DNA from: Cellulomonas fulva
GTDB lineage: Bacteria > Actinomycetota > Actinomycetes > Actinomycetales > Cellulomonadaceae
Direction of reading: 5' to 3'
Length of the DNA stretch: 64,000 nucleotides
Assembly: GCF_018531375.1 (NCBI RefSeq)
Contig: NZ_JAHBOH010000002.1
Location: 558,001 to 622,000, forward strand
Part shown: in pieces, positions 18,008-26,156 of the stretch
Layout of the letters: every line of letters begins with the position of its first letter
Numbering within the stretch: the first letter of the stretch is position 1
The notes under the pieces: generated by a model
What the model was told of the DNA's origin: nothing
Database searches by the model: none
Seen by the model: the letters and a program-made list of their open reading frames with translations, nothing else
Translations under genes and position numbers: made by a program

Positions 18008-18030
18008 GCCGCGGGGTCCGGGGCGCGCAC

Positions 18031-18036
18031 TAGGCT
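18031..18036 (+). promoter_or_regulatory. -10 box TAGGCT of the DinG-type helicase gene (leaderless)
   Basis: TAGGCT, six bases, then ATG at 18043. The GTG at 18037 touches the -10 box and so is unlikely to be the start. Confidence 0.5.
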
Positions 18037-18042
18037 GTGCCG

Positions 18043-20199
18043 ATGCCCGCGCAGCCCTCGTCCACCACCGACGAGCGGCGGTCCGGGACGGGCGGCGAGC
18101 GGGCGACGGCCGCGCGTGAGGACGCGCGGGACGCCGACGTCGACGCCCTCCTCGACGTCGCGGTCGGGGTCCTCGGTGGTGGCCGGCGCGATGGTCAGCA
18201 CACCATGGCGCGCGCGGTCGCCCGGTCGCTCGACAGCGGCGAGCACCTGCTCGTCCAGGCGGGCACGGGCACCGGGAAGTCGCTCGGCTACCTGGTGCCG
18301 GCCGTCCGACACGCGGTCCACGCCGACGAGCGCGTGATCGTGTCCACCGCGACGCTCGCGCTGCAGCGCCAGGTGCTGACGCGTGACCTGCCCCTCGTCG
18401 CCGACGCGCTCGCACCGCGCCTGCCGCGCAAGCCTCAGGTCGCGCTGCTCAAGGGCTGGCACAACTACCTGTGCCTGCACAAGGTCGCGGGCGGCTACCC
18501 CGAGGACGACCAGGGATCGTTGTTCGACCTCCCCGAGCGGGCGGGCGCCGCCGAGCACCCGGCGACGAGCGGGAGCGCGTCGGGTCCGGAGGGCCGCGAG
18601 GCGCTGGGCGCGCAGGTGGTCCGGCTGCGGGAGTGGTCCGACGAGACCGAGACGGGTGATCGGGACGACCTCGTGCCGGGTGTGACCGACCGCGCCTGGC
18701 GTCAGGTCTCGGTGACGTCGCTCGAGTGCCTGGGCTCCGCCTGCCCGCTCATCGAGGAGTGCTTCCCGGAGCGGGCGCGGGCGCAGGCGCGCGAGGCGGA
18801 CGTCGTCGTCACCAACCACGCGATGCTCGGCATCGCCGCCTCCGGCTCGCCGCACGTCCTGCCCGAGCACCAGGTCCTCGTCGTCGACGAGGCGCACGAG
18901 CTGGTCGACCGGGTCACCGCGCAGGCCACCGCGGAGCTCTCGCTCCCCGTGGTGCAGCACGCCTCACGCGCCGCGCGGCGGCACGGCGGCGTCCCCTCGT
19001 CGGACCTCGAAGCGGCCGGGGAGGCGCTGGCCGCCGCGATCGTTCCCCTGCCCGAGGGCCGGTTCCGTGACGGGCTCCCGCCCGCGGTCCACGACGCGGT
19101 GGCGGCGGTGCGGGACGCGGCCCGCACGCTGCTGACCCTCCTGCGCCCCGAGGCGGGCGTCACGGCACCCGCGGACGGCGGCCGCAAGGTCGCGCAGTCC
19201 GCGGTGCTGACGCTGTTCGAGACGGCCGAGCGGATGACGGGGGACCCGGGGGACCTGGCCCGCAGCGTGCTGTGGTGCGCGCGCGGCGAGGACCGGTCGG
19301 GGGCGGTGACCACGCGCCTGCACGCCGCGCCGCTGGCCGTCAACGGTCTGGTCCGGACCCAGCTGCTCGCGAACCGCACGGCGGTCCTCACCTCGGCGAC
19401 CCTCGCTCTCGGCGGCTCGTTCGAGCCGACCGCGCGCTCGGTGGGCCTCGAGCTTCGGCCCGACGCCGAGCCGGTCGGACCGACGACGGTGCCGGGCGCG
19501 GATCCCGCCCCGGAGACGCCGGAGGGGCCGCTGCGCTGGCGCGGGCTCGACGTCGGCAGCCCGTTCGACTACCCGCGGCAGGGCATCTGCTACGTCGCCC
19601 GTCGGCTGCCGCCGCCCGGGCGCGAGCCCGCCACCGACGCCCAGCTCGACGAGATCGAGGCGCTCGTGCGGGCCAGCGGGGGAGCGACGCTCGGCCTGTT
19701 CTCGTCGCGCCGGGCCGCCGCGGCGGCCGCGGAGGCGATGCGCGAGCGGCTCGACGTGCCGGTCCTGCTCCAGGGCGACGACCAGCTCCCGACGCTCGTC
19801 GCGCAGTTCGCGGCCGACGACGCGACGTGCCTGTTCGGGACGCTCGCGCTGTGGCAGGGCGTCGACGTGCCGGGGCGCTCGTGCCGGCTGGTCCTCATCG
19901 ACCGGATCCCGTTCCCGCGCCCCGACGACCCCGTGCGGTCCGCGCGCTCCGACGTCGTCGCACGTGCGGGCGGCAACGGTTTCATGGCGGTCTCCGCGAC
20001 CCATGCCGCGCTGCTGCTCGCGCAGGGCGCGGGGCGACTGGTCCGTGGGCCCCAGGACCGCGGCGTCGTCGCGGTGCTCGACCCGCGCCTGGCGACGGCT
20101 CGGTACGGCGAGTACCTGGCGCGCTCGATGCCACCGTTCTGGCGCACCACCGACCGCGACGTCGCGCTCGCCGCGCTCACGCGGTTGCGCGACGCCTGA
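18043..20199 (+). CDS. dinG: ATP-dependent DNA helicase, DinG/XPD family
   Basis: A 718-residue superfamily 2 helicase. Walker A is QAGTGTGKSLGYLVP, the Walker B box is VVDEAHELVDR (DEAH), and the C-terminal half has LFSSRRAAAAAAEAM, GTLALWQGVDVPG and GAGRLVRGPQDRGVV. Four cysteines expected for the XPD-type iron-sulfur cluster are present (one in YLCLHKVAG and three in LECLGSACPLIEECF). Proteins of this family unwind R-loops and D-loops during repair. The start ATG follows a leaderless -10 box. DinG itself is SOS-induced in E. coli, but I see no SOS box here. Confidence 0.92.
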   Translation: MPAQPSSTTDERRSGTGGERATAAREDARDADVDALLDVAVGVLGGGRRDGQHTMARAVARSLDSGEHLLVQAGTGTGKSLGYLVPAVRHAVHADERVIVSTATLALQRQVLTRDLPLVADALAPRLPRKPQVALLKGWHNYLCLHKVAGGYPEDDQGSLFDLPERAGAAEHPATSGSASGPEGREALGAQVVRLREWSDETETGDRDDLVPGVTDRAWRQVSVTSLECLGSACPLIEECFPERARAQAREADVVVTNHAMLGIAASGSPHVLPEHQVLVVDEAHELVDRVTAQATAELSLPVVQHASRAARRHGGVPSSDLEAAGEALAAAIVPLPEGRFRDGLPPAVHDAVAAVRDAARTLLTLLRPEAGVTAPADGGRKVAQSAVLTLFETAERMTGDPGDLARSVLWCARGEDRSGAVTTRLHAAPLAVNGLVRTQLLANRTAVLTSATLALGGSFEPTARSVGLELRPDAEPVGPTTVPGADPAPETPEGPLRWRGLDVGSPFDYPRQGICYVARRLPPPGREPATDAQLDEIEALVRASGGATLGLFSSRRAAAAAAEAMRERLDVPVLLQGDDQLPTLVAQFAADDATCLFGTLALWQGVDVPGRSCRLVLIDRIPFPRPDDPVRSARSDVVARAGGNGFMAVSATHAALLLAQGAGRLVRGPQDRGVVAVLDPRLATARYGEYLARSMPPFWRTTDRDVALAALTRLRDA

Positions 20200-20245
20200 A
20201 CCGCTAGCCTGACCAGGCACGCTGCAGCCCGACCGTGGAGGCCTG

Positions 20246-21265
20246 ATGACCGACCCGACGACCGGGCTGACGCCCCGGGACGACGACGACATGGCTCTGA
20301 CGGCCCGCCCGCACCTGCGGCGCAGGTCCAAGCTCGCGATCGTCGGCGCCGGGGCCGTGGGGTCGACCATGGCGTACGCGGCGCTGATGCGCGGCGCCGC
20401 GCGGACCGTGGCGCTCTACGACATCAACACGGCCAAGGTGGAGGCCGAGGCGCTCGACCTGGGTCACGGGATCCAGTTCATGTCGATGGCCGAGGTGGTG
20501 GGCTCCGACGACATCGCGGTCTGCGCCGGTGCCGACGTCGTGATGTTCACCGCGGGCGCCAAGCAGAAGCCCGGCCAGACGCGGATCGACCTCGCCGAGG
20601 CGACGATCGGCCTGGTGCGCAAGGTGCTGCCGTCGGTCGTGGAGGTGGCCCCGGACGCCGTGTTCGTCATGGTCACCAACCCCGTCGACGTCGTGACCTA
20701 CGCCGCGCTGAAGATCTCCGGGCTGCCGCCGTCCCAGCTGTTCGGTTCCGGGACCGTGCTGGACAGCTCGCGCCTGCGCTACCTGCTCGCGCAGCACACG
20801 GGCGTCGCGGTCCAGAACGTGCACGCCTACATCGCCGGGGAGCACGGCGACTCCGAGCTGCCGCTGTGGAGCTCCGCGTCGATCGGCGCGATCCCGCTGC
20901 TCGACTGGGAGGGCCGCGGTGGCACCGGCCCTCTGACCGCCACCGTGCGCGACGAGATCGCGCGCGAGGTCGTCGAGTCGGCGTACCGGATCATCGAGGG
21001 GAAGGGCGCGACGAACTACGCGGTGGCGCTGGCGGGCTCGCGGATCATCGAGGCCGTGCTGAAGGACGAGCGGCGGGTCCTGCCGGTGTCCTCGCTCCTC
21101 GACGGCTACTACGGCATCGACGACGTCTGCCTCTCGGTCCCGTCGATCGTGGGCGCCGCGGGCGTGCTCGACCGGCTGCCCGTGCCGATGTCGGTGGACG
21201 AGCTCTCGGGCCTGCGCGCCTCCGCGGCCGCCGTGCGTGACGTCGCCCGGCAGTTCGGCTACTGA
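20246..21265 (+). CDS. ldh: L-lactate dehydrogenase
   Basis: This NAD-dependent enzyme reduces pyruvate to L-lactate in fermentative growth. The 339-residue protein has the Rossmann loop VGAGAVGSTMAYA, the substrate-binding block MFTAGAKQKPGQTRIDL, VTNPVDVVTYAAL, FGSGTVLDSSRLRYLL, and the catalytic His motif IAGEHGDSELPLW. These features separate it from malate dehydrogenase (the GAKQKPGQ loop with Gln is lactate type). About 25 residues precede the usual start; the ATG at 20246 has a Shine-Dalgarno tggagg, but ATG 20291 is an alternative. A -10 TAGCCT lies at 20204-20209, giving a leader of about 30 bases. Confidence 0.94.
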   Translation: MTDPTTGLTPRDDDDMALTARPHLRRRSKLAIVGAGAVGSTMAYAALMRGAARTVALYDINTAKVEAEALDLGHGIQFMSMAEVVGSDDIAVCAGADVVMFTAGAKQKPGQTRIDLAEATIGLVRKVLPSVVEVAPDAVFVMVTNPVDVVTYAALKISGLPPSQLFGSGTVLDSSRLRYLLAQHTGVAVQNVHAYIAGEHGDSELPLWSSASIGAIPLLDWEGRGGTGPLTATVRDEIAREVVESAYRIIEGKGATNYAVALAGSRIIEAVLKDERRVLPVSSLLDGYYGIDDVCLSVPSIVGAAGVLDRLPVPMSVDELSGLRASAAAVRDVARQFGY

Positions 21266-21492
21266 CCGCCGCTCCGGCGTGGCGGCGCGGCCTCGTCGTC
21301 GTCCGCGTCCTCGACGTCCGCGGACGAGGCTCCCGGACGCACCTCGGACGTCGGCGCGTCGCGAGACGGCCGGCTGGGCGGTGACGTCACCGGCCCCGCC
21401 GCGTCGTCCGCAGGCGGCGGCACTGCCGGGCCCAGCGCCCGACGCAGGCGCGCGCCGAGGCCGGGCGGCGGGTCGGGGCGCCGACCGGGCAC
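21259..21492 (-). CDS. Small hypothetical protein downstream of lexA
   Basis: A 77-residue Pro/Ala/Asp-rich, probably disordered protein with no recognised domain. It starts at GTG 21492, three bases after the lexA stop, so it could be the second cistron of the lexA mRNA. Its third codon positions are about 87 percent G or C, which fits coding use in this genome. The 3' end overlaps the end of ldh by seven bases. A non-coding 3' region is the alternative. Confidence 0.4.
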   Translation of the reverse strand: MPGRRPDPPPGLGARLRRALGPAVPPPADDAAGPVTSPPSRPSRDAPTSEVRPGASSADVEDADDDEAAPPRRSGGQ

Positions 21493-21495
21493 GGC

Positions 21496-22260
21496 TCAGA
21501 GGCTCCGCAGGACGCTGACGACGCGGCCGAGCACGGTCGCGTCGTCACCGGGGATCGGCGCGTAGGCGGCGTTGTGCGGCAGGAGCCACACGTGCCCGTC
21601 GGCGCGCCGCAGCGTCTTCACCGTGGCCTCGCCGTCGAGCATGGCGGCGACGATCTCCCCGTTCTCCGCCACGGGCTGGCGTCGGACGACGACCCAGTCG
21701 CCGTCGCAGATCGCCGCCTCGATCATCGAGTCGCCGCTCACCTTCAGCAGGAACAGCTCGCCGTCGCCGACCAGCTGCCGGGGCAACGGGAACACGTCCT
21801 CGACCACCTGGTCCGCGAGGATCGGGCCGCCCGCGGCGATGCGACCGACCACGGGGACGTAGGACGGCGCCTGCAGCTGCTCCCGCCCCGCGCCCTCGCC
21901 GAGGTCGACCTCCGACGGCACGCCGTCCCACGTGCCGACCGTGCGCGCGTCGTCCGCCTGCACGACCTCGATGGCGCGCGGGCGCTTCGGGTCGCGGCGG
22001 AGGTAGCCCTTGCGCTCGAGCGCGGTCAGCTGGTGCTTGACGCTGGACGGGCTCGTGAGCCCGACGGCCTCGCCGATCTCCCGCATGCTCGGGGGGTAGC
22101 CGCGCGACTCGACCGACGTCCGGATGGTCTGGAGCACCAGCCGCTGACGGGCCGTCAGGCCGTCCGCGCCGGCCGGCGTCTCGAGCTCGTGCACGGTCGC
22201 TCCCGCGTCCCGCGCCTCGTCGATCGTCGCCTGCGTGTCGTCTGCCACGTCGTCCCCCAC
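21496..22260 (-). CDS. lexA: SOS repressor LexA
   Basis: LexA represses DNA-damage genes until RecA filaments trigger its self-cleavage. The 254-residue protein has an N-terminal winged helix ([34 protein letters not shown]), the cleavage site Ala143-Gly144 in RIAAGGPI, and the Ser178 (GDSMIEAAI) and Lys215 (GEATVKTL) catalytic dyad. Length includes a 33-residue acidic lead before the HTH. Start is GTG 22260; in-frame GTG 22248 is an alternative. The promoter lies 230 bases upstream with an SOS box over its -35, so autoregulation is expected. Confidence 0.97.
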   Translation of the reverse strand: MGDDVADDTQATIDEARDAGATVHELETPAGADGLTARQRLVLQTIRTSVESRGYPPSMREIGEAVGLTSPSSVKHQLTALERKGYLRRDPKRPRAIEVVQADDARTVGTWDGVPSEVDLGEGAGREQLQAPSYVPVVGRIAAGGPILADQVVEDVFPLPRQLVGDGELFLLKVSGDSMIEAAICDGDWVVVRRQPVAENGEIVAAMLDGEATVKTLRRADGHVWLLPHNAAYAPIPGDDATVLGRVVSVLRSL

Positions 22261-22488
22261 CCCGTCCTGTCCGTCCGCTGCCCGTTGCCTGCCCGTGCCG
22301 TCCTCGCCACCGCTGCCACCGTCCCTGCCGGCCCGCGCGGTGTGCTGGACCGGCGGGGCCGGGCCAAGCCCGGCCGCTCCGGCCGCGTCCCGGCCGCTGA
22401 CCTGCGACGACCGCTGAACGAGCCGTGACGTGCCAGGTGCTCGCGGCGTGCGTGTCAGTGGTCGGTGGTGCGCTGTTCCTCGTCAGCG

Positions 22489-22517
22489 AGCCTACGCAGG
22501 CCGAGCACGGAACTCAA
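22489..22517 (-). promoter_or_regulatory. lexA promoter (TTGAGT-17 bp-TAGGCT)
   Basis: Read leftward, -35 TTGAGT is at 22517-22512 and -10 TAGGCT at 22494-22489, with a 17-bp spacer. The SOS box at 22514-22529 covers the -35. Transcription should begin near 22482, leaving a leader of roughly 220 bases before the GTG at 22260, in which I see no other convincing gene. Confidence 0.65.
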
Positions 22518-22529
22518 ACATCTGTTCGA
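22514..22529. promoter_or_regulatory. SOS box (LexA operator) between lexA and the LysM gene
   Basis: TCAAAC-ATCT-GTTCGA matches the actinobacterial/Gram-positive LexA operator TCGAAC-N4-GTTCGA in 11 of 12 positions. It sits on the -35 of lexA. Confidence 0.85.
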
Positions 22530-22565
22530 GATCTGTGGACGCGTGTCGGAGGCCTCTGGTAGACA

Positions 22566-22596
22566 TCGTACAGACGTACGTCGAACAGACGTATGA
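22566..22596. promoter_or_regulatory. Two abutting SOS-like sites upstream of the LysM gene
   Basis: TCGTAC-AGAC-GTACGT (22566-22581) and TCGAAC-AGAC-GTATGA (22581-22596) both keep the 6-4-6 layout of a LexA operator, share the AGAC spacer and share one base. Each departs from consensus in two to three positions, so they may be weaker sites. A further half-site GTTCGAA lies at 22606-22612. Confidence 0.45.
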
Positions 22597-22664
22597 CGGA
22601 CAGGCGTTCGAAGCCCCGCCGGAACGGCGGGCGACGCGGATGCGACGAGGAAGGGATCGGCGAG

Positions 22665-23075
22665 ATGAGCGCGATGGTGATCGGCCCGGCGATCGGACGA
22701 GGCACGGCGGCGCACGGCTCTCGGCCGGAGCGGGCGCGCCAGGCGCAGACGCGCGGGGCGCAGGCGCGTGCGCAGGTGCCGGCCGGCGGCGAGCTCCGGC
22801 TCACGGCCCGCGGCCGAGCCCTGCTCGTCGTGCTGGCACTCGTCGCGGTCGCCGCCGCGTTCTTCGCGGGGGCCCGGGCGAGTGCGGCTGACGACGCCGC
22901 GCCGAACGTCGACCGGTACGTGGTGCAGTCCGGCGAGACGCTGTGGGGGATCGCCGAGTCCTCGCGGGCGGCCGGCGAGTCGGTGGCCGAGCAGGTTCGC
23001 GAGCTCGTGCGCGTCAACGGGCTCTCGGGCTCGCAGGTGATGGCGGGCCAGGAGCTCGTGGTCCCGCGCGGCTGA
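22665..23075 (+). CDS. LysM membrane protein, probable SOS-induced division inhibitor
   Basis: A 136-residue protein with a basic cytoplasmic N-terminus, one membrane helix (residues 48-67, ALLVVLALVAVAAAFFAGAR) and an external LysM domain (YVVQSGETLWGIAESS to LVRVNGLSGSQVMAGQELVV) that should bind peptidoglycan. It is divergent from lexA. That is the position of Mycobacterium Rv2719c (ChiZ), Corynebacterium divS and Bacillus yneA, which hold back cell division in the SOS response; Rv2719c and YneA also carry LysM. The role is inferred from this context and from the SOS sites. ATG 22665 has the Shine-Dalgarno aggaaggg; ATG 22593 lies inside the operator and is rejected. Confidence 0.8.
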   Translation: MSAMVIGPAIGRGTAAHGSRPERARQAQTRGAQARAQVPAGGELRLTARGRALLVVLALVAVAAAFFAGARASAADDAAPNVDRYVVQSGETLWGIAESSRAAGESVAEQVRELVRVNGLSGSQVMAGQELVVPRG

Positions 23076-23098
23076 CGCACGAGGTCGGTGACCGGCAC

Positions 23099-23127
23099 TT
23101 GCGCCGCGCGAGCAAGCCCCCTAGGTT
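23099..23127 (+). promoter_or_regulatory. Promoter TTGCGC-17 bp-TAGGTT under an iron box
   Basis: -35 TTGCGC at 23099-23104 and -10 TAGGTT at 23122-23127 with a 17-bp spacer, pointing right. The expected start of transcription is near 23134. No convincing protein gene follows before nrdR at 23412. Confidence 0.6.
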
Positions 23128-23139
23128 AGCCTTACCTCA
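23121..23139. promoter_or_regulatory. DtxR/IdeR-type iron box
   Basis: The 19 bases 23121-23139 match the DtxR/IdeR consensus TWAGGTTAGSCTAACCTWA in 16 of 19 positions (mismatches at positions 1, 13 and 18). Such an A/T-holding palindrome is very unlikely by chance in this GC-rich DNA. It covers the -10 and the start of transcription, where an iron-loaded repressor would block RNA polymerase. Confidence 0.75.
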
Positions 23140-23320
23140 CTCGGGAGCTGGGGGGCTCGAACGGTGAGGCGCGGGAGGCGCTGAGCGGCTTTTTGCCGCG
23201 CGCGGTGCGGGACCTCGTCCCGCACGCACCCGCAGCACCGCGGCGCCGAGGCGAGTCGGCCCGCGTCCCGGGACGGGCGTCCCGGAGGGGCGGTCGCCGG
23301 ACACGGCGGCCGCCCCTCGC
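23134..23320 (+). ncRNA. Candidate iron-regulated small RNA or leader upstream of nrdR
   Basis: No recognisable protein is encoded in this stretch. It holds a 5-bp hairpin with loop TTTTT (23185-23199), a perfect 9-bp hairpin with loop CTC (23205-23225) and a 9-bp stem 23285-23293 with 23310-23318 that could end transcription. A six-codon reading frame (GTG 23164, MRRGRR, stop at 23182) follows a G-rich Shine-Dalgarno and could be a leader peptide. A second frame of 53 Arg/Pro-rich codons (GTG 23205) has no ribosome-binding site. A small RNA, an nrdR leader, or a chance iron box are the alternatives. Confidence 0.35.
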
Positions 23321-23340
23321 GCGACTGCCGGAGGCGTCGC

Positions 23341-23369
23341 TTGCGGCGCGATGGGCCGTGGCCTAGCGT
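23341..23369 (+). promoter_or_regulatory. nrdR promoter (TTGCGG-17 bp-TAGCGT)
   Basis: -35 TTGCGG at 23341-23346 and -10 TAGCGT at 23364-23369, spacer 17 bp. The leader would be about 36 bases with the Shine-Dalgarno GGAGG at 23401-23405. Confidence 0.65.
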
Positions 23370-23411
23370 CACCTGGGCGCATCCGCCGCGCCGACGACAC
23401 GGAGGTCCCCG

Positions 23412-23921
23412 GTGCACTGCCCGTTCTGCCGCCATCCGGACTCGCGGGTGGTCGACTCGCGCACGTCCGACGACGGCTCCTCGATCCGACGCCGTCGGCA
23501 GTGCCCCGCGTGCAACCGACGGTTCACGACGGTCGAGACCACGAGCCTGTCGGTGGTGAAGCGCTCCGGCGCGACCGAGCCGTTCAGCCGCGACAAGATC
23601 GCCGGCGGCGTGCGCAAGGCGTGCCAGGGCCGACCCGTGAGCGAGGACGACCTCGCGCTGCTGGCGCAGAAGGTCGAGGAGACGCTGCGCTCCTCGGGCT
23701 CGGCCGAGATCGACGCCTACGAGATCGGGCTCGCGATCCTGGGGCCGCTGCGCGAGCTCGACGAGGTCGCGTACCTGCGGTTCGCGAGCGTCTACCAGGC
23801 GTTCGACTCGCTCGAGGACTTCGAGGCGGCGATCACCGTGCTCCGCGCTGAGCGGGACGAGCGCGCGGAGGGCGAGGGCCGCGCGGCGGCGGACGACGAG
23901 CCCACGGCGACCGAGGTCTGA
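23412..23921 (+). CDS. nrdR: Transcriptional repressor NrdR
   Basis: NrdR senses ATP/dATP through its ATP-cone and represses ribonucleotide reductase genes. The 169-residue protein has the zinc ribbon (Cys3, Cys6, Cys31, Cys34), the [17 protein letters not shown] block, and the ATP-cone ([27 protein letters not shown] to [26 protein letters not shown]). The C-terminal 25 residues are an acidic tail beyond the family core. GTG 23412 is preceded by GGAGG at six bases. No NrdR box was found in the window; the reductase genes lie elsewhere. Confidence 0.96.
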   Translation: MHCPFCRHPDSRVVDSRTSDDGSSIRRRRQCPACNRRFTTVETTSLSVVKRSGATEPFSRDKIAGGVRKACQGRPVSEDDLALLAQKVEETLRSSGSAEIDAYEIGLAILGPLRELDEVAYLRFASVYQAFDSLEDFEAAITVLRAERDERAEGEGRAAADDEPTATEV

Positions 23922-23942
23922 GCCAGCGGCCGGAGCGCGGGA

Positions 23943-23948
23943 TACGGT
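23943..23948 (+). promoter_or_regulatory. -10 box TACGGT of the S9 peptidase gene (leaderless)
   Basis: TACGGT, six-base gap, GTG at 23955. Confidence 0.5.
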
Positions 23949-23954
23949 CGACGG

Positions 23955-26042
23955 GTGAACCCTGACGACATCTTCCTCTGGCGCGCCCCGGGCGCGCCCG
24001 CGGTCCTCCCGGACGGGACGGCGGCGGTCGTCGCCGTGTCGCGTCCGGACGCCCCGGACGACGACTACCGCGGTGGCCTGTGGTGGGTCCCGCTCGACGG
24101 CGGCGCGCCGCGCGTGCTCACCCGGGGGCACGCGGACAGCGCCCCGGACGTCTCGCCCGACGGCCGCTGGGTCGCGTTCGTGCGGCGCGCGTCGGGAGGC
24201 CGGCCCCAGGTGCACCTCGTCGAGGCAGCGGGCGGCGAGCCGTTCGCGGTCACGGCCGAGCCCGCCGGGGCGAGCGAGCCGCGGTTCTCCCCGGACGGCA
24301 CGCGGATCGCGTACCTGGCACGGGTGGCCGACGAAGGCCGGTACGTCCCGGGGGAGGACGCCCGCGCCGAGGCGCCGCGGCTCGTCACCACCTTCCGCTA
24401 CCGCGAGGACGGCCTCGGCTTCTCGCGGGACCGGCACCTGCGGCTTTTCGTCGTCGACCTGCCCGCGGCACCGGGCGCCGAGCCCGCCGCGCCGGAGGCA
24501 GGGACACCGCTGACGCCGCCCGGGCTGGACGTCGCGTCGCCGCGGTGGTTTCCGTCGGGCGACGCGGTCGCGGTCGTCGCGGCCCGGCACGCCGAGCGCG
24601 AGGACGACCTGCGGCGGGACGCACTGCGCGTCGCCGTGCCGGCGACGGGCGCGCCCGCGCCCGCCGAGCCCGTGCTGCCGGTGCCGCTGACGGACGCCGA
24701 CGCCGGATCCACCCTCGCGGTGGACGTGGCGCTCCCGTCGGCCGACGGGCGTCGCGTGTGGCTCCTGGCGAGCGACGCGGGACCGACGGGCCGGGACTTC
24801 GTCGCCAGCCTCACCGGGCTCTTCGTGCTCGACCTCGACGGCCCGGCGCCGGCCGGGACACCTCGCCGGCTCACGGATGCCGACGAGGTCGACCTCGAGG
24901 GCGTGCTCGTGGAGCACCAGGGCGGCGTGCTGGTCGCCGAGCAGCGGGCGGGCGCGGTCGTGCTCGCGCACGTGGACGGTGACGGGACCGCGCGCACGGT
25001 CCTGGACGGCGAGGTCGTCGTGCTCGGGGCGGGCGTCGGCGGCGGCCGCGTGGTCGTCGCCCGCGCGACGCCGGACAGCGCGGGGGACCTCGTCGAGGTC
25101 GGGGACGAGCCGCGCGTGCTGACCGACCTCTCGGCGGACCTGCGCGCGACGGGCCGCCTGCGCACACCCCGGCCGCTCGTGGCGCAGGCACCGGACGGCT
25201 ACCGGGTCGAGGGCTGGCTCACCACGCCCGACCCCGAGCGGCACGCGCCCGGACCGTACCCGACGATCCTGATGATCCACGGCGGCCCGTTCGCGCAGTA
25301 CACGCACGCGCTGTTCGACGAGGTGCAGGTGCTGGCGGCCGCGGGGTACGCCGTGGTGCACGGCAACCCGCGCGGCTCGTCGGGCCGCGGCCGCGCGCAC
25401 GGCCGTGCGATCCGGCGGGCGTTCGGCACGGTCGACACCGACGACGTGCTCGCGCTCCTGGACCAGGCGCTGGCGGACGACCGGTTGGACGCCGCGCGCA
25501 CGGGCGTGATGGGTGGCTCGTACGGCGGCTACCTGACCGCGTGGCTGACGACCCGCACGGAGCGGTTCACGGCGGCCGTCGTCGAGCGCGGCTTCCTGGA
25601 CCCGGTGAGCTTCGTGGGCTCGAGCGACATCGGGTGGTTCTTCGGTCTCGAGTACCTGGGCGACGCCGCGGTCGAGCCGGAGGTGGTCGCGGCCCAGTCG
25701 CCCATGGCGCACGTCGGTGCGGTGCGCACGCCGACGCTCGTCATCCACTCGGAGGAGGACTGGCGCTGCCCCGTGGAGCAGGGCCAGCGCTGGTTCGTCG
25801 AGCTCAAGCGCCGGGGCGTCCCGTCCGAGCTGCTGCTCTTCCCCGGCGAGGGCCACGAGCTGTCGCGGTCCGGCCGGCCGTCGCACCGCCTCGCGCGGTT
25901 CGAGCACGTGCTGCGCTGGTGGCGCACCCACCTGCCGGCGACGACCGGCGACGCCACCACCGGGGACGCGACGACCGGCGACGCGACGACCGGCGACGCG
26001 ACGACGGGCACGGACGCCCAGGGTGCCGTTCGGCACGTGTGA
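23955..26042 (+). CDS. S9 family (prolyl oligopeptidase-type) serine peptidase
   Basis: A 695-residue cytoplasmic peptidase. The N-terminal half is a WD40-like beta-propeller (LWWVPLDGGAPRVLTRGHADSAPDVSPDG, FSPDGTRIAYL). The C-terminal alpha/beta-hydrolase domain has ILMIHGGPFAQYTHALFDE, the nucleophile elbow GGSYGGYL with Ser522, the acid in VIHSEEDWRCPVEQG and the His in FPGEGHELSRSGRP. This is the acylaminoacyl-peptidase/DPP-like group that cuts short peptides. The last 30 residues include five 5-residue units (ATTGD), an in-frame 15-bp minisatellite. It begins at GTG 23955, six bases after a -10 box. Confidence 0.92.
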   Translation: MNPDDIFLWRAPGAPAVLPDGTAAVVAVSRPDAPDDDYRGGLWWVPLDGGAPRVLTRGHADSAPDVSPDGRWVAFVRRASGGRPQVHLVEAAGGEPFAVTAEPAGASEPRFSPDGTRIAYLARVADEGRYVPGEDARAEAPRLVTTFRYREDGLGFSRDRHLRLFVVDLPAAPGAEPAAPEAGTPLTPPGLDVASPRWFPSGDAVAVVAARHAEREDDLRRDALRVAVPATGAPAPAEPVLPVPLTDADAGSTLAVDVALPSADGRRVWLLASDAGPTGRDFVASLTGLFVLDLDGPAPAGTPRRLTDADEVDLEGVLVEHQGGVLVAEQRAGAVVLAHVDGDGTARTVLDGEVVVLGAGVGGGRVVVARATPDSAGDLVEVGDEPRVLTDLSADLRATGRLRTPRPLVAQAPDGYRVEGWLTTPDPERHAPGPYPTILMIHGGPFAQYTHALFDEVQVLAAAGYAVVHGNPRGSSGRGRAHGRAIRRAFGTVDTDDVLALLDQALADDRLDAARTGVMGGSYGGYLTAWLTTRTERFTAAVVERGFLDPVSFVGSSDIGWFFGLEYLGDAAVEPEVVAAQSPMAHVGAVRTPTLVIHSEEDWRCPVEQGQRWFVELKRRGVPSELLLFPGEGHELSRSGRPSHRLARFEHVLRWWRTHLPATTGDATTGDATTGDATTGDATTGTDAQGAVRHV
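25938..26012 (+). repeat. Five 15-bp tandem repeats at the 3' end of the S9 peptidase gene
   Basis: Units of 15 bp coding ATTGD, nearly identical (third and fourth exact copies), in frame and just before the stop. Confidence 0.9.
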
Positions 26043-26156
26043 CCGACGCGCCGGCGCAATCGGCTGGCGCGCGCGCGTCTCGTCGGACAGGGTGAGACGA
26101 CGCGCGCGCCGCACGCAGGGCGACGGCGCACGCCAGACCGGGAGGAGGGACGGCCG

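Noticed and set aside
18037-18042. GTG 18037 as start of the DinG-type helicase
   Set aside because: It touches the -10 box, so it would fall upstream of the expected start of transcription.
22593-22664. ATG 22593 as start of the LysM protein
   Set aside because: It lies within the SOS-like operator and has no ribosome-binding site; ATG 22665 has one.
23205-23366. 53-codon frame (GTG 23205) behind the iron box
   Set aside because: No Shine-Dalgarno, the start sits in a perfect hairpin, and the sequence is Arg/Pro-rich without a domain. Kept only as an alternative in the ncRNA entry.
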